From: Ectocarpus siliculosus
Lineage: Eukaryota > Sar > Phaeophyceae > Ectocarpales > Ectocarpaceae
Assembly: GCA_000310025.1 (NCBI GenBank)
Contig: FN649741.1
Location: 4,339,521 to 4,403,520, forward strand
Direction: 5' to 3'
Length of the DNA: 64,000 nucleotides
Shown here piece by piece: positions 43,043 to 52,579 of the stretch. The position numbers and the translations under genes were made by a program. A model generated the notes under the pieces. The model was not told the DNA's origin, searched no databases, and saw nothing but the letters and a program-made list of their open reading frames with translations. How positions within the stretch are numbered: position 1 is the stretch's first letter; every line of letters starts with the position of its first letter.

Positions 43043-44524
43043 ATGTCACACAATGCAATCGGAGCCATGGGTGCCATGGCTACGCCATTTGTACCGGGAA
43101 CGGGTCAATTCGTCAACGGTGAATACAAAGCCGGCTCGGGCTTCGATTTTGATACGAGAACAATGAACACTCAACACGCACTTAATGCCGCGGTTGCTAT
43201 GGGCGGCGGGACCCTCCCGCCTGGTATGGGCATGATGGCGGGCATCCTCCCCGCTGCCCTCAAGATCCAAGAGCACAAGGACATGCAGAAGGTCGCCGAG
43301 AGGTACTACGAAAAGTACATCAAGGACTTCAACCGGAAGTATGGGTTCAGTCCAGAACAGATCAACGCATTGGTCGAGGAGTTTAATGATGTCACCAACG
43401 AGATCAAGAGACTAATCCCTGATGACAAGATGAGAGAGATGTACGCAAAGTACATCGAATCGTACCCCACCATGTACCTGAGCATGATTCCCGCCGAGGC
43501 TCTCCAGACGAAACTCGCGGTGAAGTGTGTATCGGACAACAAAGCTCTCCGTGAAAAGATCGAGAGCATGTCATCGGCCGTGTCGTCTCTTGTAAGGAAC
43601 CTGACCGATCTACAGATCTCGGCCGGAATCCCTCCGATTGTCAACCTCATGTTCGAGAGCATGCCGGACCCGCTGACGGCGATGACGGACCCCATGTACC
43701 AGAAGTACAACGACGCTATCGTGACGTACCACAAGCTTCTCCAGGACGAACAACCCCATACCAACGGGTTCGCTCGTGTAGATACCAACGCTGCAATCCC
43801 AGCCGGCTGGAGCAACACGGAATTCCTCCGACAGGAACCCGTCAACTATCTCGAGAAGTTGGCAGACCACATTAGCACGACGGGAACTGCTCCGGGTTCT
43901 TATGCTATTTTGGATAATGCGCGTTCTCCTGTCATGAAGTCTGACGGGATTACACCTTTGGAGGTTTCTCCTGAGGAAGTCAAGGACCTCGCGACAGTTC
44001 TGAAAAACATGCAGACTCAGTCGGGATGCCAGCCCTTCGGCGAAGAATGGAACCACACCGGTCCCACGCCGCCGATGAACCCCGCCATGTGTCTCGGCAA
44101 CGAACACAAATTCCAGCCCGGTAACCCCCGCCACAACGTCGGGCGCACCAACCTGTACATGGCCAAGCGCGACCCTAACGGGAACGCGCAGTGGGTGCAG
44201 ACCGGGCAGGTCCCGGCTCTGTCGAACGGAGGAGGCCCGCAGATGGTTCAACACCAGCCGCAACCCATGCAACAGCCTGACCCGTGGGCAGGTCAGAACC
44301 ACATGCCCGGTGTTGACCCGAGACCGCTTCAACAGCCCGGCTACCAGATGCCGATGCCTCCGGTGCAAGCAGGGCAGTTCAACCAACCATTCACTGGATC
44401 GGGACCAAAGCCCCGCAAACCCACGACTCGTAAATCCTCCAAGGGCGCCAAGGGCGCCAAGGGATCCAAGGGCTCCAAGGGCTCCAAGGGCTCCAGGAGC
44501 TCCAGTGGCGGCAGGGCTCAGTGA
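43043..44524 (+). CDS. Probable virion structural protein with SKG-repeat tail (493 residues)
   Basis: Starts MSHNAIGAMGAMATPFVPGT. Residues 70-240 are helical and charged (YYEKYIKDFNRKYGFSPEQI). The region 370-460 is Pro/Gln/Met rich (QMVQHQPQPMQQPDPWAG). The C-terminal 35 residues are a basic tract of GAKGSKGSKGSK-type repeats from TCCAAGGGC units. I recognise no family. Its promoter matches that of the fibre gene and its composition suits an abundant particle protein. It does not look like a double jelly-roll capsid protein. Confidence 0.55.
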   Translation: MSHNAIGAMGAMATPFVPGTGQFVNGEYKAGSGFDFDTRTMNTQHALNAAVAMGGGTLPPGMGMMAGILPAALKIQEHKDMQKVAERYYEKYIKDFNRKYGFSPEQINALVEEFNDVTNEIKRLIPDDKMREMYAKYIESYPTMYLSMIPAEALQTKLAVKCVSDNKALREKIESMSSAVSSLVRNLTDLQISAGIPPIVNLMFESMPDPLTAMTDPMYQKYNDAIVTYHKLLQDEQPHTNGFARVDTNAAIPAGWSNTEFLRQEPVNYLEKLADHISTTGTAPGSYAILDNARSPVMKSDGITPLEVSPEEVKDLATVLKNMQTQSGCQPFGEEWNHTGPTPPMNPAMCLGNEHKFQPGNPRHNVGRTNLYMAKRDPNGNAQWVQTGQVPALSNGGGPQMVQHQPQPMQQPDPWAGQNHMPGVDPRPLQQPGYQMPMPPVQAGQFNQPFTGSGPKPRKPTTRKSSKGAKGAKGSKGSKGSKGSRSSSGGRAQ

Positions 44525-44530
44525 AGAGGA

Positions 44531-44956
44531 TCATCCAGTCGGTTGAGGCCCGGCGCTCTTCGGGTACTTCGTCTTTGCCGTCGCCTTGTTTGACGGCACA
44601 GAGACTCGTTTAATTTTGATTTTCTCAGTCACCGGTCTCTTGTCCTCAACGTGCTTCATGAAACGCGCGGCCTGATCGGCGCCGAACAGCTCGGTGGCAG
44701 ACTCTTCGATCAAGGTTTTGTTCATGGGAGCACTGCTCTTGGTACTGTAAATCTTGATTGTGCCGGAAGGCGAAATAGTTTCGGGGATACCGTTTTCGTG
44801 CATGTGACGAGCAATTCTCCCTTCGAGCGACGATCTGCTCGACTTCAAGTCTTTGATTTCTTCCGAGGCACCACGCAGCTCGTCGTCAATCTTGAAGAAG
44901 ACGTCGACGTGTCCAGCGAATTCGTCCTCCCCGTGGTTGCGACCGCCGGAATCCAT
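44531..44956 (-). CDS. Small coiled-coil NCLDV-type protein (141 residues)
   Basis: Starts MDSGGRNHGEDEFAGHVDVF. The order of parts, a coiled coil (KIDDELRGASEEIKDLKSSR), then ISPSGTIKIYSTKSSAPMNK and TLIEESATELFG, matches a small protein of unknown function widespread in NCLDVs (recalled as the DUF5760-type family). The C-terminus is basic. It converges on the gene at 43043. Confidence 0.6.
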   Translation of the reverse strand: MDSGGRNHGEDEFAGHVDVFFKIDDELRGASEEIKDLKSSRSSLEGRIARHMHENGIPETISPSGTIKIYSTKSSAPMNKTLIEESATELFGADQAARFMKHVEDKRPVTEKIKIKRVSVPSNKATAKTKYPKSAGPQPTG

Positions 44957-45064
44957 GTTTAGTTTTGTCGTTCGTGTTACAAGAAAGCAACAAAATAATT
45001 ACGTCGATTTAATCGCGTTTAATCTCTTTTTTTTTGTATCGCTACATGTAACAACAAAGGAACA

Positions 45065-45535
45065 ATGCTGAGCCTTTTGACCGAAAACAAGCTCGCCAGT
45101 ATCGGTGCTGCCGCGATGGTCACGGGTGTCGTGCTTCTACTCTCCGCCTCGGCCGTCGACACCGAAGCAACCGAAAGTGACGACGGAAGCACTGAACAGC
45201 TGGCCAACGCCAACAAGAAGAAAACGCTGCTGGCGCTGGGTGGATCGATTTTGTCTCTAGGCGTCCTCGCTCAGGTGTACGACCAGTACACTCGCTACAC
45301 GTCTCCGGGTAGCTCCTTCTCGTCGTCGCAATACCGCTCGTCGTCAGAAATGTCCCCGCAAGAGCTCTCTAGATTCCAGGACCGTGTGTCCGCGGCTGCG
45401 GCGAAGCTGCGACGAAGCATGGCACAGACATCCAACCAGAGCGTGAGAAGCAGTGGATTGGAAGAAGAGTCTGCCGCCGAACTCGCCGCTCGCGCCAGCG
45501 CCCAGATTAGTTCATTCATTCAGAATTACTCGTAA
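45065..45535 (+). CDS. Two-helix membrane protein (156 residues)
   Basis: Starts MLSLLTENKLASIGAAAMVT. Two hydrophobic segments (IGAAAMVTGVVLLLSASAV and LLALGGSILSLGVLAQVYD) are joined by an acidic loop. The C-terminal half is Ser/Ala rich and helical. Probably a virion membrane protein. Family unknown. Confidence 0.55.
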   Translation: MLSLLTENKLASIGAAAMVTGVVLLLSASAVDTEATESDDGSTEQLANANKKKTLLALGGSILSLGVLAQVYDQYTRYTSPGSSFSSSQYRSSSEMSPQELSRFQDRVSAAAAKLRRSMAQTSNQSVRSSGLEEESAAELAARASAQISSFIQNYS

Positions 45536-45583
45536 AAATAAGAGATTTTTTAATGTTTTTCCCAATTATTACGTTCGCAGACC

Positions 45584-45853
45584 ATGGAGGCGAACGCACC
45601 CCTGCGACAGACACCACCACCACCACCACCGCCGCCGCCGCCACTACCACCAGTGAAACCACAGGGTGTCACATTCAGACACTCGGACGACACGTGGTAC
45701 TCGGAAAACGAAGACGATCTGCTCGATATTTGGCACACTTTGCAAGACATCATCAAGAGTAGAGGAATTGTTATGTTGGATAAATGCAGGTTTAATCATT
45801 TTTGTGCGTTCGTGGTATCGATGACAACAACACCCCGGGATAATTGTATCTAA
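45584..45853 (+). CDS. Proline-rich small protein (89 residues)
   Basis: Starts MEANAPLRQT, followed by a run of ten Pro and LPPVKPQGVTF. The second half (FRHSDDTWYSENEDDLLDIW) is acidic and could be a short folded unit. Poly-Pro may bind host SH3, WW or EVH1 domains; this is only a possibility. Its last codon overlaps the end of the convergent gene. Confidence 0.5.
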   Translation: MEANAPLRQTPPPPPPPPPPLPPVKPQGVTFRHSDDTWYSENEDDLLDIWHTLQDIIKSRGIVMLDKCRFNHFCAFVVSMTTTPRDNCI

Positions 45854-47187
45854 ACACTCCTAACTCGTTTCGTGCCGGTGATCAGACGAGATGATCCTTC
45901 CGTCTCTACGGAGTCTTCCGACAACGACATTGCCTTGACCATGGTCGCAAGATCATCCACGATCGAATCATCTGGCTCGTCCTTTCCGATCTCTTCAACC
46001 TTTTGTTCCACAGGTTTGTCGATTGCAGTAATCTTTCGCTCCTCCTCGGCAGCGACAGAAGGTGTGGCGGGTACTTTCAACACATCGACACTGACGAGAG
46101 GACTGCGTTCGTTCTTGGATTCCGACGCAACCAGTGACCCCTCCTCTGCACGAGCCCCTCCGTTGTCAGTCGCCTCGATATCATCATCTTGGAGAAGTTC
46201 CGCCTGAAACTGCGGCCGGTCCACTGCTTGAGTTTGAATGATGCACTCTCCTTGCACCTCGTGCGGTGTTTCAATGCTGAAGCCACGTTCTGATCCTTCC
46301 GGTGTGTCAATGGTCGCATCGCGAGAGTTGTCGGTGTCTTCTAGCATGTCACCAATGACCTGTGTCGTGATGACCTGCACGTCTCTCTCGTTGATTGCCA
46401 TGTGACTGTTCTCTTCGAGAGTTTTCACAAGACGAGTAAGTTCGTTGATTCTCTTGATTGCGTAGAGAAGGACGATACCGACTCCGCCAGCGGCAGAGAG
46501 GACAATAAACATACTCGTCCACGTCCACCCAGTTCCCGATCTCACGGCACCTGCTCCTGCGACAACGGAAGCCGCGATCATGGATGCCGTGTCCACGGTC
46601 TGTCCACCGAGGTCGGTGTCGTCGTATATACCTCCTTCTCCTTCTCCTCCTTCTTCTTCTCCTTCGTCATCAGTGTCTTCTTCTTGTTCGTACACGTGTT
46701 CCACACCACATTCCTCCTCGTCGCACTCACCGATATCGCTCTCTCTCGAGCTACAGGAATCGTCGTCGCTGGATGATTCGTCGTCGCTATCACAGTCAGA
46801 CTCGGAATCGTACACGGAGGACTCGGAGGACTCGGAGAACTCGGAGGACTCGGAGGACTCAGAGGACTCGCAAGACTCGGGAGACTCCGGAAACTCTGGG
46901 AAATCGCACTCTGTCTCGGATTCGTAGAGATCTTCCGTCTCGGACCTAAACGAAGAACAGTGATCAGGCACTGGTCCAGGTTCGCAGATATCTTCGGTCT
47001 CAGACTCGGACGAGGAATCGTGAACAGGAATTGGTCGAGACTCAGGCGGGGCCGCAACCCCGGAATTGTCCACCAGCTCTCCTCCAGACGCTCTTTCGAC
47101 CGCAGTTTTCTTGCCAAATGTTTGTGAGTCATCTCCTCCCAAAAGAACGGACGAAAAGTCTGGCATCGGGACGTCGTGGCGAGTCAT
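45850..47187 (-). CDS. Acidic transmembrane protein (445 residues)
   Basis: From the ATG at 47187 (MTRHDVPMPDFSSVLLGGDD). The first 230 residues are dominated by Ser, Glu and Asp (ESSESSESSEFSESSESS, from a tandem repeat). One membrane helix near residue 240-262 (SMFIVLSAAGGVGIVLLYAI) is followed by a charged C-terminal domain of about 180 residues. A type of virion envelope or inner membrane protein with a long acidic arm. Not recognised. Confidence 0.55.
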   Translation of the reverse strand: MTRHDVPMPDFSSVLLGGDDSQTFGKKTAVERASGGELVDNSGVAAPPESRPIPVHDSSSESETEDICEPGPVPDHCSSFRSETEDLYESETECDFPEFPESPESCESSESSESSEFSESSESSVYDSESDCDSDDESSSDDDSCSSRESDIGECDEEECGVEHVYEQEEDTDDEGEEEGGEGEGGIYDDTDLGGQTVDTASMIAASVVAGAGAVRSGTGWTWTSMFIVLSAAGGVGIVLLYAIKRINELTRLVKTLEENSHMAINERDVQVITTQVIGDMLEDTDNSRDATIDTPEGSERGFSIETPHEVQGECIIQTQAVDRPQFQAELLQDDDIEATDNGGARAEEGSLVASESKNERSPLVSVDVLKVPATPSVAAEEERKITAIDKPVEQKVEEIGKDEPDDSIVDDLATMVKAMSLSEDSVETEGSSRLITGTKRVRSV

Positions 47188-47254
47188 GAGAAGGAAGAAC
47201 TCGAGTTGTGACTTGCCAATATTTTTAGTTTTGACGCAGAAACGCGCTGCTGTT

Positions 47255-47830
47255 TTATCCACGAGATTGCATCAGCCTTGCCATAGCGTCGTCAACCGAC
47301 CCGGAATACTTCTTCTCCGCATCTGCTTCAGATATAGAGACAGGGGGGGAGAAGGCCTTCGAGAGACCGCACCCTATGCCGTCGTTTTTCCCCCCTCCCT
47401 TCCCCGACACCATATCTTGGAACGAAGACGTCTGATCGAATGCACGAGGGGAGCATCCCTGGCTCTGATGGTGCTGAAGGCCAACAGACGTCGCAAAATC
47501 GAACGCGGTGTCCCCGCAGTACACGTCCTTGCCGACGACGATACTCGGCGTTCCTTTCAGCCACGTGGGAATGTTGACACCGCTCGCGACGTCTACCACG
47601 TTGCACGGCAGCCGGTGTACATCTCTGACCTCTTTCATCAGATCAACAGAGTGTCGGCACTCTGTCGAGTTGACATACATCGTGAACATCGGTTCGGGTA
47701 TCAAAACAGGTTGTCTCTGCGAGTGTTGGCCACGCCTCTGCGTGTTGTTCGCTTCTCTTTCAGGAGCCCTTATGATCGGTGCCAACCTTACCGGCGCCGG
47801 GATGGGGTTGTTGGTACCAGGCGTCATCAT
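47255..47830 (-). CDS. Thioredoxin-fold virion-type protein (191 residues)
   Basis: Residues 45-115 form a thioredoxin-like core: FTMYVNSTECRHSVDLMKEV with a Cys at the usual site, NVVDVASGVNIPTWLKGTPS with a cis-Pro, then IVVGKDVYCGDTAFDF. The first 45 residues are Pro/Arg/Gln-rich, and the last 70 are Gly/Ser-rich (GKGGGKNDGIGCGLSKAF). Similar thioredoxin-fold proteins with only one active-site Cys occur in NCLDV virions. A structural or disulfide-relay role is inferred. Confidence 0.55.
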   Translation of the reverse strand: MMTPGTNNPIPAPVRLAPIIRAPEREANNTQRRGQHSQRQPVLIPEPMFTMYVNSTECRHSVDLMKEVRDVHRLPCNVVDVASGVNIPTWLKGTPSIVVGKDVYCGDTAFDFATSVGLQHHQSQGCSPRAFDQTSSFQDMVSGKGGGKNDGIGCGLSKAFSPPVSISEADAEKKYSGSVDDAMARLMQSRG

Positions 47831-47910
47831 CTTGTAAATTCATGTAATATTTTTTATGTCTCTCGTTCGACGCAGTCTCAATTTAATATCATCTGCTACT
47901 TTACGCAAAC

Positions 47911-48531
47911 ATGCACTCTTCCATAAAAAGGATACTTGATTACCCGAAAATCGCCCAGCGAACACCAGAGTGGTACGAGTATCGCAAGAAACGCGTCACC
48001 GCTTCCGAAGCGTCGACCATCATCGCACAGGGCAAAGGGTACGACCGCGTCTTCGAACAAAAGGTCGGTATCCGAGACACCAACATCAGCAGCGAGTACA
48101 TGACAATCGGGACCGACAACGAAGAAGCCGTCGTCGCGCTCTACCGTGAAAAGTTTCCCGACGAGGAGGTCTTTCACGACTTGTCGATTATCCCTCACCA
48201 GACGCTCGACTTTGTTGCCGCGTCTCTGGATGCGTGCACAGCGAGCGGAATCAACGTGGAGATTAAAACAGTGTTTAAAGAAAAGTTTATTAAAGTTTCC
48301 AAGATGTACTACGACCAGGTCCAGTTGCAGATGGAAGTCGCCGACCTCGAAAAGACGCACCTGGTGCAACACTACATCCGGATGCCAGATCAGCCGATCG
48401 TCGTGCACGAGATCTTACGCCACCGTGATTGGTTTGAGAGAAATCGCGGGATTTTCAAAGGGTTTGTTGAAAAAGTAAGAGACTTCTTTCCGTTTGTCCA
48501 CGCCGACGAGTTTGCAACGACGAGCGTTTGA
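47911..48531 (+). CDS. YqaJ/lambda-type exonuclease
   Basis: 206 residues. AQRTPEWYEYRKKRVTASEA near residue 12 is the entry motif of YqaJ nucleases. GTDNEEAVVALY near 70 supplies the first acidic site, LDFVAASLDA near 105 the Asp, and NVEIKTV near 118 the E-x-K of the catalytic centre. The final helix includes YYDQVQLQMEVADL with the conserved Gln. Such 5'-3' exonucleases act in recombination-dependent replication, often with a single-strand annealing or binding protein. They are common in NCLDVs and baculoviruses. The A18-type helicase follows in the same direction. Confidence 0.85.
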   Translation: MHSSIKRILDYPKIAQRTPEWYEYRKKRVTASEASTIIAQGKGYDRVFEQKVGIRDTNISSEYMTIGTDNEEAVVALYREKFPDEEVFHDLSIIPHQTLDFVAASLDACTASGINVEIKTVFKEKFIKVSKMYYDQVQLQMEVADLEKTHLVQHYIRMPDQPIVVHEILRHRDWFERNRGIFKGFVEKVRDFFPFVHADEFATTSV

Positions 48532-48580
48532 TCATCATATTTCAAAATGTTTCCCAGGTCTAAGTGTAATCGGACAGGCA

Positions 48581-50011
48581 ATGTCGACCAAACTCTGCAT
48601 CATCTCGCGCCGGGTAAAGATACCAAAAAAGTACATTTCGTTCGAAAAAGTATCGTCCGAGCTCGTACTGAAAGACACGAGACCCGCTGCGTACGCGTCG
48701 CGCGAACCCTTTGTATGCTACAGTGACGGTGGCGATGGCTTTATCGTCCCGAGGATGTACGGCGTCAACTTCATCCAGGCTGGAAACCTCCCGTGCGAGG
48801 ATCGACAGAAGCCCGGTGAGTCCTTGCCCCATATCTCCTTCTCGGGGACTTTGCGCGAGTGCCAGGTCGAGCCGGTGGAGAAAACGATACGCGCCCTCGA
48901 AACAGCACATGGCGGTGTCATGAGTCTCTACTGCGGCTTCGGCAAGACGACGTGCTCACTCAAGGTGTCGTGCCACTTTAAGAAAAAAACAATTATCCTA
49001 GTCCACACCACCGCCCTGCTCGAACAGTGGAAGGAGAGAATCGAGCAGTTTGTGACGAACGCATCGGTCGGCGTTCTTCAAAGAGACAAGATCGACGTGA
49101 CCGGACGGAGTCATGTAATCGCATTGATGCAAAGTGTGTCCAGGAGAAACTATCCCAGGGAGCTGCTGGATTCGTTCGGTCTCATGATCGTCGACGAAGC
49201 ACACCACGTCTGTGCCACCCAACTCTCCCGGTGTGTCACCAAAGTCGGATGTAAGCTCCGCCTGGGTCTCTCGGCCACGCCGTTCCGCAAGGACGGTATG
49301 ACACAGTTTTTGTTTGATTCCATCGGTCCGATCTGCGCGAGGGTGGATCGGGAGTACGAAGAGGTTTTCGTCGACGTTGTCTACGTTACCAGTGGTCCAT
49401 CGGAAATGGTCTGCGTGAAACGAAAGGGCAGACTGTCACCGAACATCGCCAAAATGATCAACAACCTGTGCGATATGCACGATCCGGACGGAGAGTTTCG
49501 TACGGGGTTGGTGATCGAGACGATCGTCAACGCTCTCGCCGAAGATCGCCACATAATCGTGCTCAGTGACAGGAGGAATCATCTCAAAGTCATGGGATCG
49601 ATGCTGGCAGAGACGGCCGGTGTCGAAGTGGGGTTCATGGTTGGTGGCACCAGGCCCGCAGACATAGAGGCCGCATCCGCGTGCAGAGTCATTATGGCGA
49701 CCTACGCTTACTGCAGCGAGGGTCTAGATATCCCGTCTCTCGACACGTGCGTGTTCGCGACTCCTCGAAGCGACATCGTTCAGTGCTGTGGACGGATCCT
49801 GAGATACCATCCGTCCAAACAAATACCTCGCGTCATCGATTTCGTCGACAACTCCGTTGTCTTCCACGGCCAAGCGAGGAAGCGAGCGATGTATTACTCG
49901 AAACTGTGTGCTTTTATGAACTACCTTGATGAGGATTTGAAACCAACCACATCACTCGAAGAAAGGAAGCGTGGTGTGTCAGGCTTCGCGTTTCCTTTCG
50001 ATTTTGCCTAA
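48581..50011 (+). CDS. A18-type superfamily 2 DNA helicase
   Basis: 476 residues from the ATG at 48581. Motif I is YCGFGKTTCSLK near residue 118, motif Ia LVHTTALLEQW, motif II VDEAHHVC near 205, motif III LGLSATPFRKDG, motif V MATYAYCSEGLDIPSLD near 375, and motif VI QCCGRILRY near 400. These are the features of vaccinia A18-like helicases, which act in transcript release and recombination. It is an NCLDV marker gene. The length is close to that of poxvirus A18 (about 490). Confidence 0.87.
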   Translation: MSTKLCIISRRVKIPKKYISFEKVSSELVLKDTRPAAYASREPFVCYSDGGDGFIVPRMYGVNFIQAGNLPCEDRQKPGESLPHISFSGTLRECQVEPVEKTIRALETAHGGVMSLYCGFGKTTCSLKVSCHFKKKTIILVHTTALLEQWKERIEQFVTNASVGVLQRDKIDVTGRSHVIALMQSVSRRNYPRELLDSFGLMIVDEAHHVCATQLSRCVTKVGCKLRLGLSATPFRKDGMTQFLFDSIGPICARVDREYEEVFVDVVYVTSGPSEMVCVKRKGRLSPNIAKMINNLCDMHDPDGEFRTGLVIETIVNALAEDRHIIVLSDRRNHLKVMGSMLAETAGVEVGFMVGGTRPADIEAASACRVIMATYAYCSEGLDIPSLDTCVFATPRSDIVQCCGRILRYHPSKQIPRVIDFVDNSVVFHGQARKRAMYYSKLCAFMNYLDEDLKPTTSLEERKRGVSGFAFPFDFA

Positions 50012-50016
50012 GTTGT

Positions 50017-50433
50017 TCAGGCTCGTGCTTGAACCAGGACGCTGGTCGCGTCATCATGCTGTTTGGAAATAAACTCCTTCATCTCGGCAATGTCGACATT
50101 CATGATGTGCTTTACCTGGTGTGGGGTGAGAAACTCGGAAACGATGTTCACGGCACACATGGCTTTGGAGCTATCGATAAAACTCTGAACGGGGTGCTGG
50201 TCTTGTGTGGACTGTATGCTTGCTCTCGCGGCCTCGCGGAGAAGCTCCGAGTACTTCAAAATGTGCTCTCTTGGTAGCTTCGAGCTCTCGTGTGCTCGCA
50301 CAGACAGGTAGGACGTGACGCCAACAAACACCACGACGATCGTCGACAATTTCCAGTAGGCCATCGCGGAACGTTGGTTCATCCGATCCATCACGTGGGG
50401 CACGTTTGATTTGATTACAATTACCATAAACAT
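50017..50433 (-). CDS. Single-pass membrane protein (138 residues)
   Basis: The longest frame starts at 50433 (MFMVIVIKSNVPHVMDRMNQ); internal ATGs at 50391 and 50364 are also possible. A membrane helix lies in YWKLSTIVVVFVGVTSYLS. The exposed part is helical and charged. Convergent with the helicase gene. An AAATTTAAATG tract precedes the start. Confidence 0.5.
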   Translation of the reverse strand: MFMVIVIKSNVPHVMDRMNQRSAMAYWKLSTIVVVFVGVTSYLSVRAHESSKLPREHILKYSELLREAARASIQSTQDQHPVQSFIDSSKAMCAVNIVSEFLTPHQVKHIMNVDIAEMKEFISKQHDDATSVLVQARA

Positions 50434-50448
50434 TTAAATTCAATTTAT

Positions 50449-52536
50449 TCACAGCGCGCGAAGCCTTGACGCCGCGGGCAACGAGTAAGGATTTTTCAAG
50501 AGTTTTTTCAGAGCCGAGGAAGCCCCCATTCTGTCGTTCAAGACCTCCCCGAGCTTGCGGGTTTTCGTGCTGTCCTTGCTCACTCCAGCGGCTTGTTTGT
50601 TGTCGCTGGAGAACCTCACGTGGTTGATCTTACCGGATCGCATGACGTTGACTGGTCCTTTTTCGTCTCCCTCCAAACCCTTGCGAGATATCATGCCATC
50701 GACATGAAGATTCGCGGCTCCCGTGCGATTTGTGCCGAGAAGTCCTGGAGCGACCAACACAGCGTCGCGCTCTGTCTTCTTGAAGATGTCCCCTCTTTGC
50801 TGCTTACTGCCCAATCTTTCTTGCGGAAGAGAAACGGAAGAGTGAACAGTCGATGTTGAAACCTTGTTGGAACCCCGGAGGATACCGGACCGCTCCATCT
50901 CGGACAAGTGTGTGTCGGTGTCCTCGTGGAGCGGCTCAAGGTTGCTAGCGTGCTTGGTGCCGGCGCCGCGGATGAAAGGTGTGCCGACCAATTCGGACAC
51001 ACTTTGTGTCGTGCGGAAGATAGAAGGCGAAGCGGTCGAATTTCCGACGGCGTGCGAAGTGGCAGCCCCGCGGGCGACGCGGGCCGCGTTCTCCGCGACA
51101 ACCTCTTTTCTGTCCGCGGGAACACGGAAGGCACCGGCCTCGTTCTTGACCGGCAGAAGGCTCGGTCCACGCACCGCTGCGCCGGATTTTATTCCGCCTG
51201 TCTCGAGTGCAAGGCTTGTGCTCTTGTTCGTCGTCCATCCGGAGACGGGAGGTTTCCGGTCCTTGCGTAGCGCCGACACGTTCTGCGACATCTCTGGGAT
51301 CATCATCTGCCTCGCCGTAACCTGCTGGTCGTGGTAGTCGGAGGCTTTAGCAATCTTGAAGTTTGGAACGACGCGCTGCTCGTACGTCGCGACAGGATCG
51401 TTGTTGAGAGGCACATGAACCTTCGTGTCCCGTGTTCCGGACGCCCCGGTCGCGAATCTCTCTCCTCCGGTGACAAGAGATGTGTGTAGCACTTCCAACT
51501 TTTCGTCGTGCGCGCCTCTGAACAAAACGGCGTCGGTCGATGCCGAGGCCTGCACCGGAGCCTTGCTGCTCTTCGCCAGGTGGTCGTCCATCCGGTAGCT
51601 TTCGAGGTGAGACCCGGTGATCTTGAAGGAAGGAACAGGAGCCGAGGACTGCGGAACACCTACCGCCACCGGTGGACCCACCGATTTGTGGTTCAGAGAA
51701 GACCGCTGCGTCACGGTTCTGTAGTCACCCTTCACGTGAGAACCGGACGCCCCGGAAAACGCTCCCCGTGGACCCCCGTCCGACTCGATCGTTGGCTGAT
51801 CGTTCAAGAGGAACTTGTGGAATCTTCTGCCGGAGCCGATGTGGAATCCGATAGCGGATCCGTTGCCAGTAGATATCTGCTCGACAGGACGATCGAATTG
51901 TTTCTCGCTTGTGATGGGAACAGTGCTCGCCGCGAAGTCGGATTCCATTTGCTTCACGCGCGAGATCATGGTGCGTCCGAACAAGTCTTGAGGACCTGGT
52001 ATCTCAGACACAATCTCTTCCTTTGGCTTGTAAGGAGCGTTTGCCATTCGCATCCAAGGTTTCTCGCTGACGGTCGGGTTGGGGTCCTGTGGATGGCTGT
52101 ACTGCTCTCTGTATCGGGCTTCATCGTACCCGATATCGGCTATGTTGTCCGTCTTCAGAGTTCGAACGCCCAAAGGAATCGGTGCCGGGGATGACGCCGC
52201 GCATAGACGACGCACTGGCACGACTTCTGCGGAAACATCTCCGGATGTCTGTTGTTGCTGTCGTTGCTGTTGCTGTCGTTGCTGTTGCTGTTGTTGCTGT
52301 TGAATTACTTCTTCATTCAAGTCTACTTCGGAAGCGTTGACGGCGTCGATACCTTCGTCGCTGCCATCGCTGGCACCTCTGCCACCGCTGGCATCGCTGG
52401 CGCCGCTACCACCACTGGCATCGCTGGCATCGCTGGCATTGCTGGCATCGCTGGCATCGATGACGACCGTGTTGCCCCTCAGCCTCATGTACTGGTTAGC
52501 GACGAGGCCACATGCCGACAACACGAGAATTTCCAT
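50449..52536 (-). CDS. Large membrane-anchored virion-type protein (695 residues)
   Basis: Starts MEILVLSACGLVANQYMRLR, an N-terminal anchor. A repeat of DASNASDASDASGGSGASDA (from GCTGGCATC units on the other strand) and a Gln run follow. Residues 130-690 are Ser, Arg and Pro rich with regular segments such as YDEARYREQYSHPQDPNPTV and NAPYKPKEEI. The arrangement, a short N-terminal anchor with a long low-complexity body, is seen in several NCLDV virion proteins. Family not assigned with certainty. Confidence 0.55.
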   Translation of the reverse strand: MEILVLSACGLVANQYMRLRGNTVVIDASDASNASDASDASGGSGASDASGGRGASDGSDEGIDAVNASEVDLNEEVIQQQQQQQQRQQQQRQQQQTSGDVSAEVVPVRRLCAASSPAPIPLGVRTLKTDNIADIGYDEARYREQYSHPQDPNPTVSEKPWMRMANAPYKPKEEIVSEIPGPQDLFGRTMISRVKQMESDFAASTVPITSEKQFDRPVEQISTGNGSAIGFHIGSGRRFHKFLLNDQPTIESDGGPRGAFSGASGSHVKGDYRTVTQRSSLNHKSVGPPVAVGVPQSSAPVPSFKITGSHLESYRMDDHLAKSSKAPVQASASTDAVLFRGAHDEKLEVLHTSLVTGGERFATGASGTRDTKVHVPLNNDPVATYEQRVVPNFKIAKASDYHDQQVTARQMMIPEMSQNVSALRKDRKPPVSGWTTNKSTSLALETGGIKSGAAVRGPSLLPVKNEAGAFRVPADRKEVVAENAARVARGAATSHAVGNSTASPSIFRTTQSVSELVGTPFIRGAGTKHASNLEPLHEDTDTHLSEMERSGILRGSNKVSTSTVHSSVSLPQERLGSKQQRGDIFKKTERDAVLVAPGLLGTNRTGAANLHVDGMISRKGLEGDEKGPVNVMRSGKINHVRFSSDNKQAAGVSKDSTKTRKLGEVLNDRMGASSALKKLLKNPYSLPAASRLRAL

Positions 52537-52579
52537 CTATCTCTCAGTGGATACAATCAACATTTTTTCTCAAGTCAAA

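Noticed and set aside
43043-44524. Major capsid protein
   Set aside because: Helical and low-complexity composition does not fit a double jelly-roll capsid. No other gene in the window fits either.
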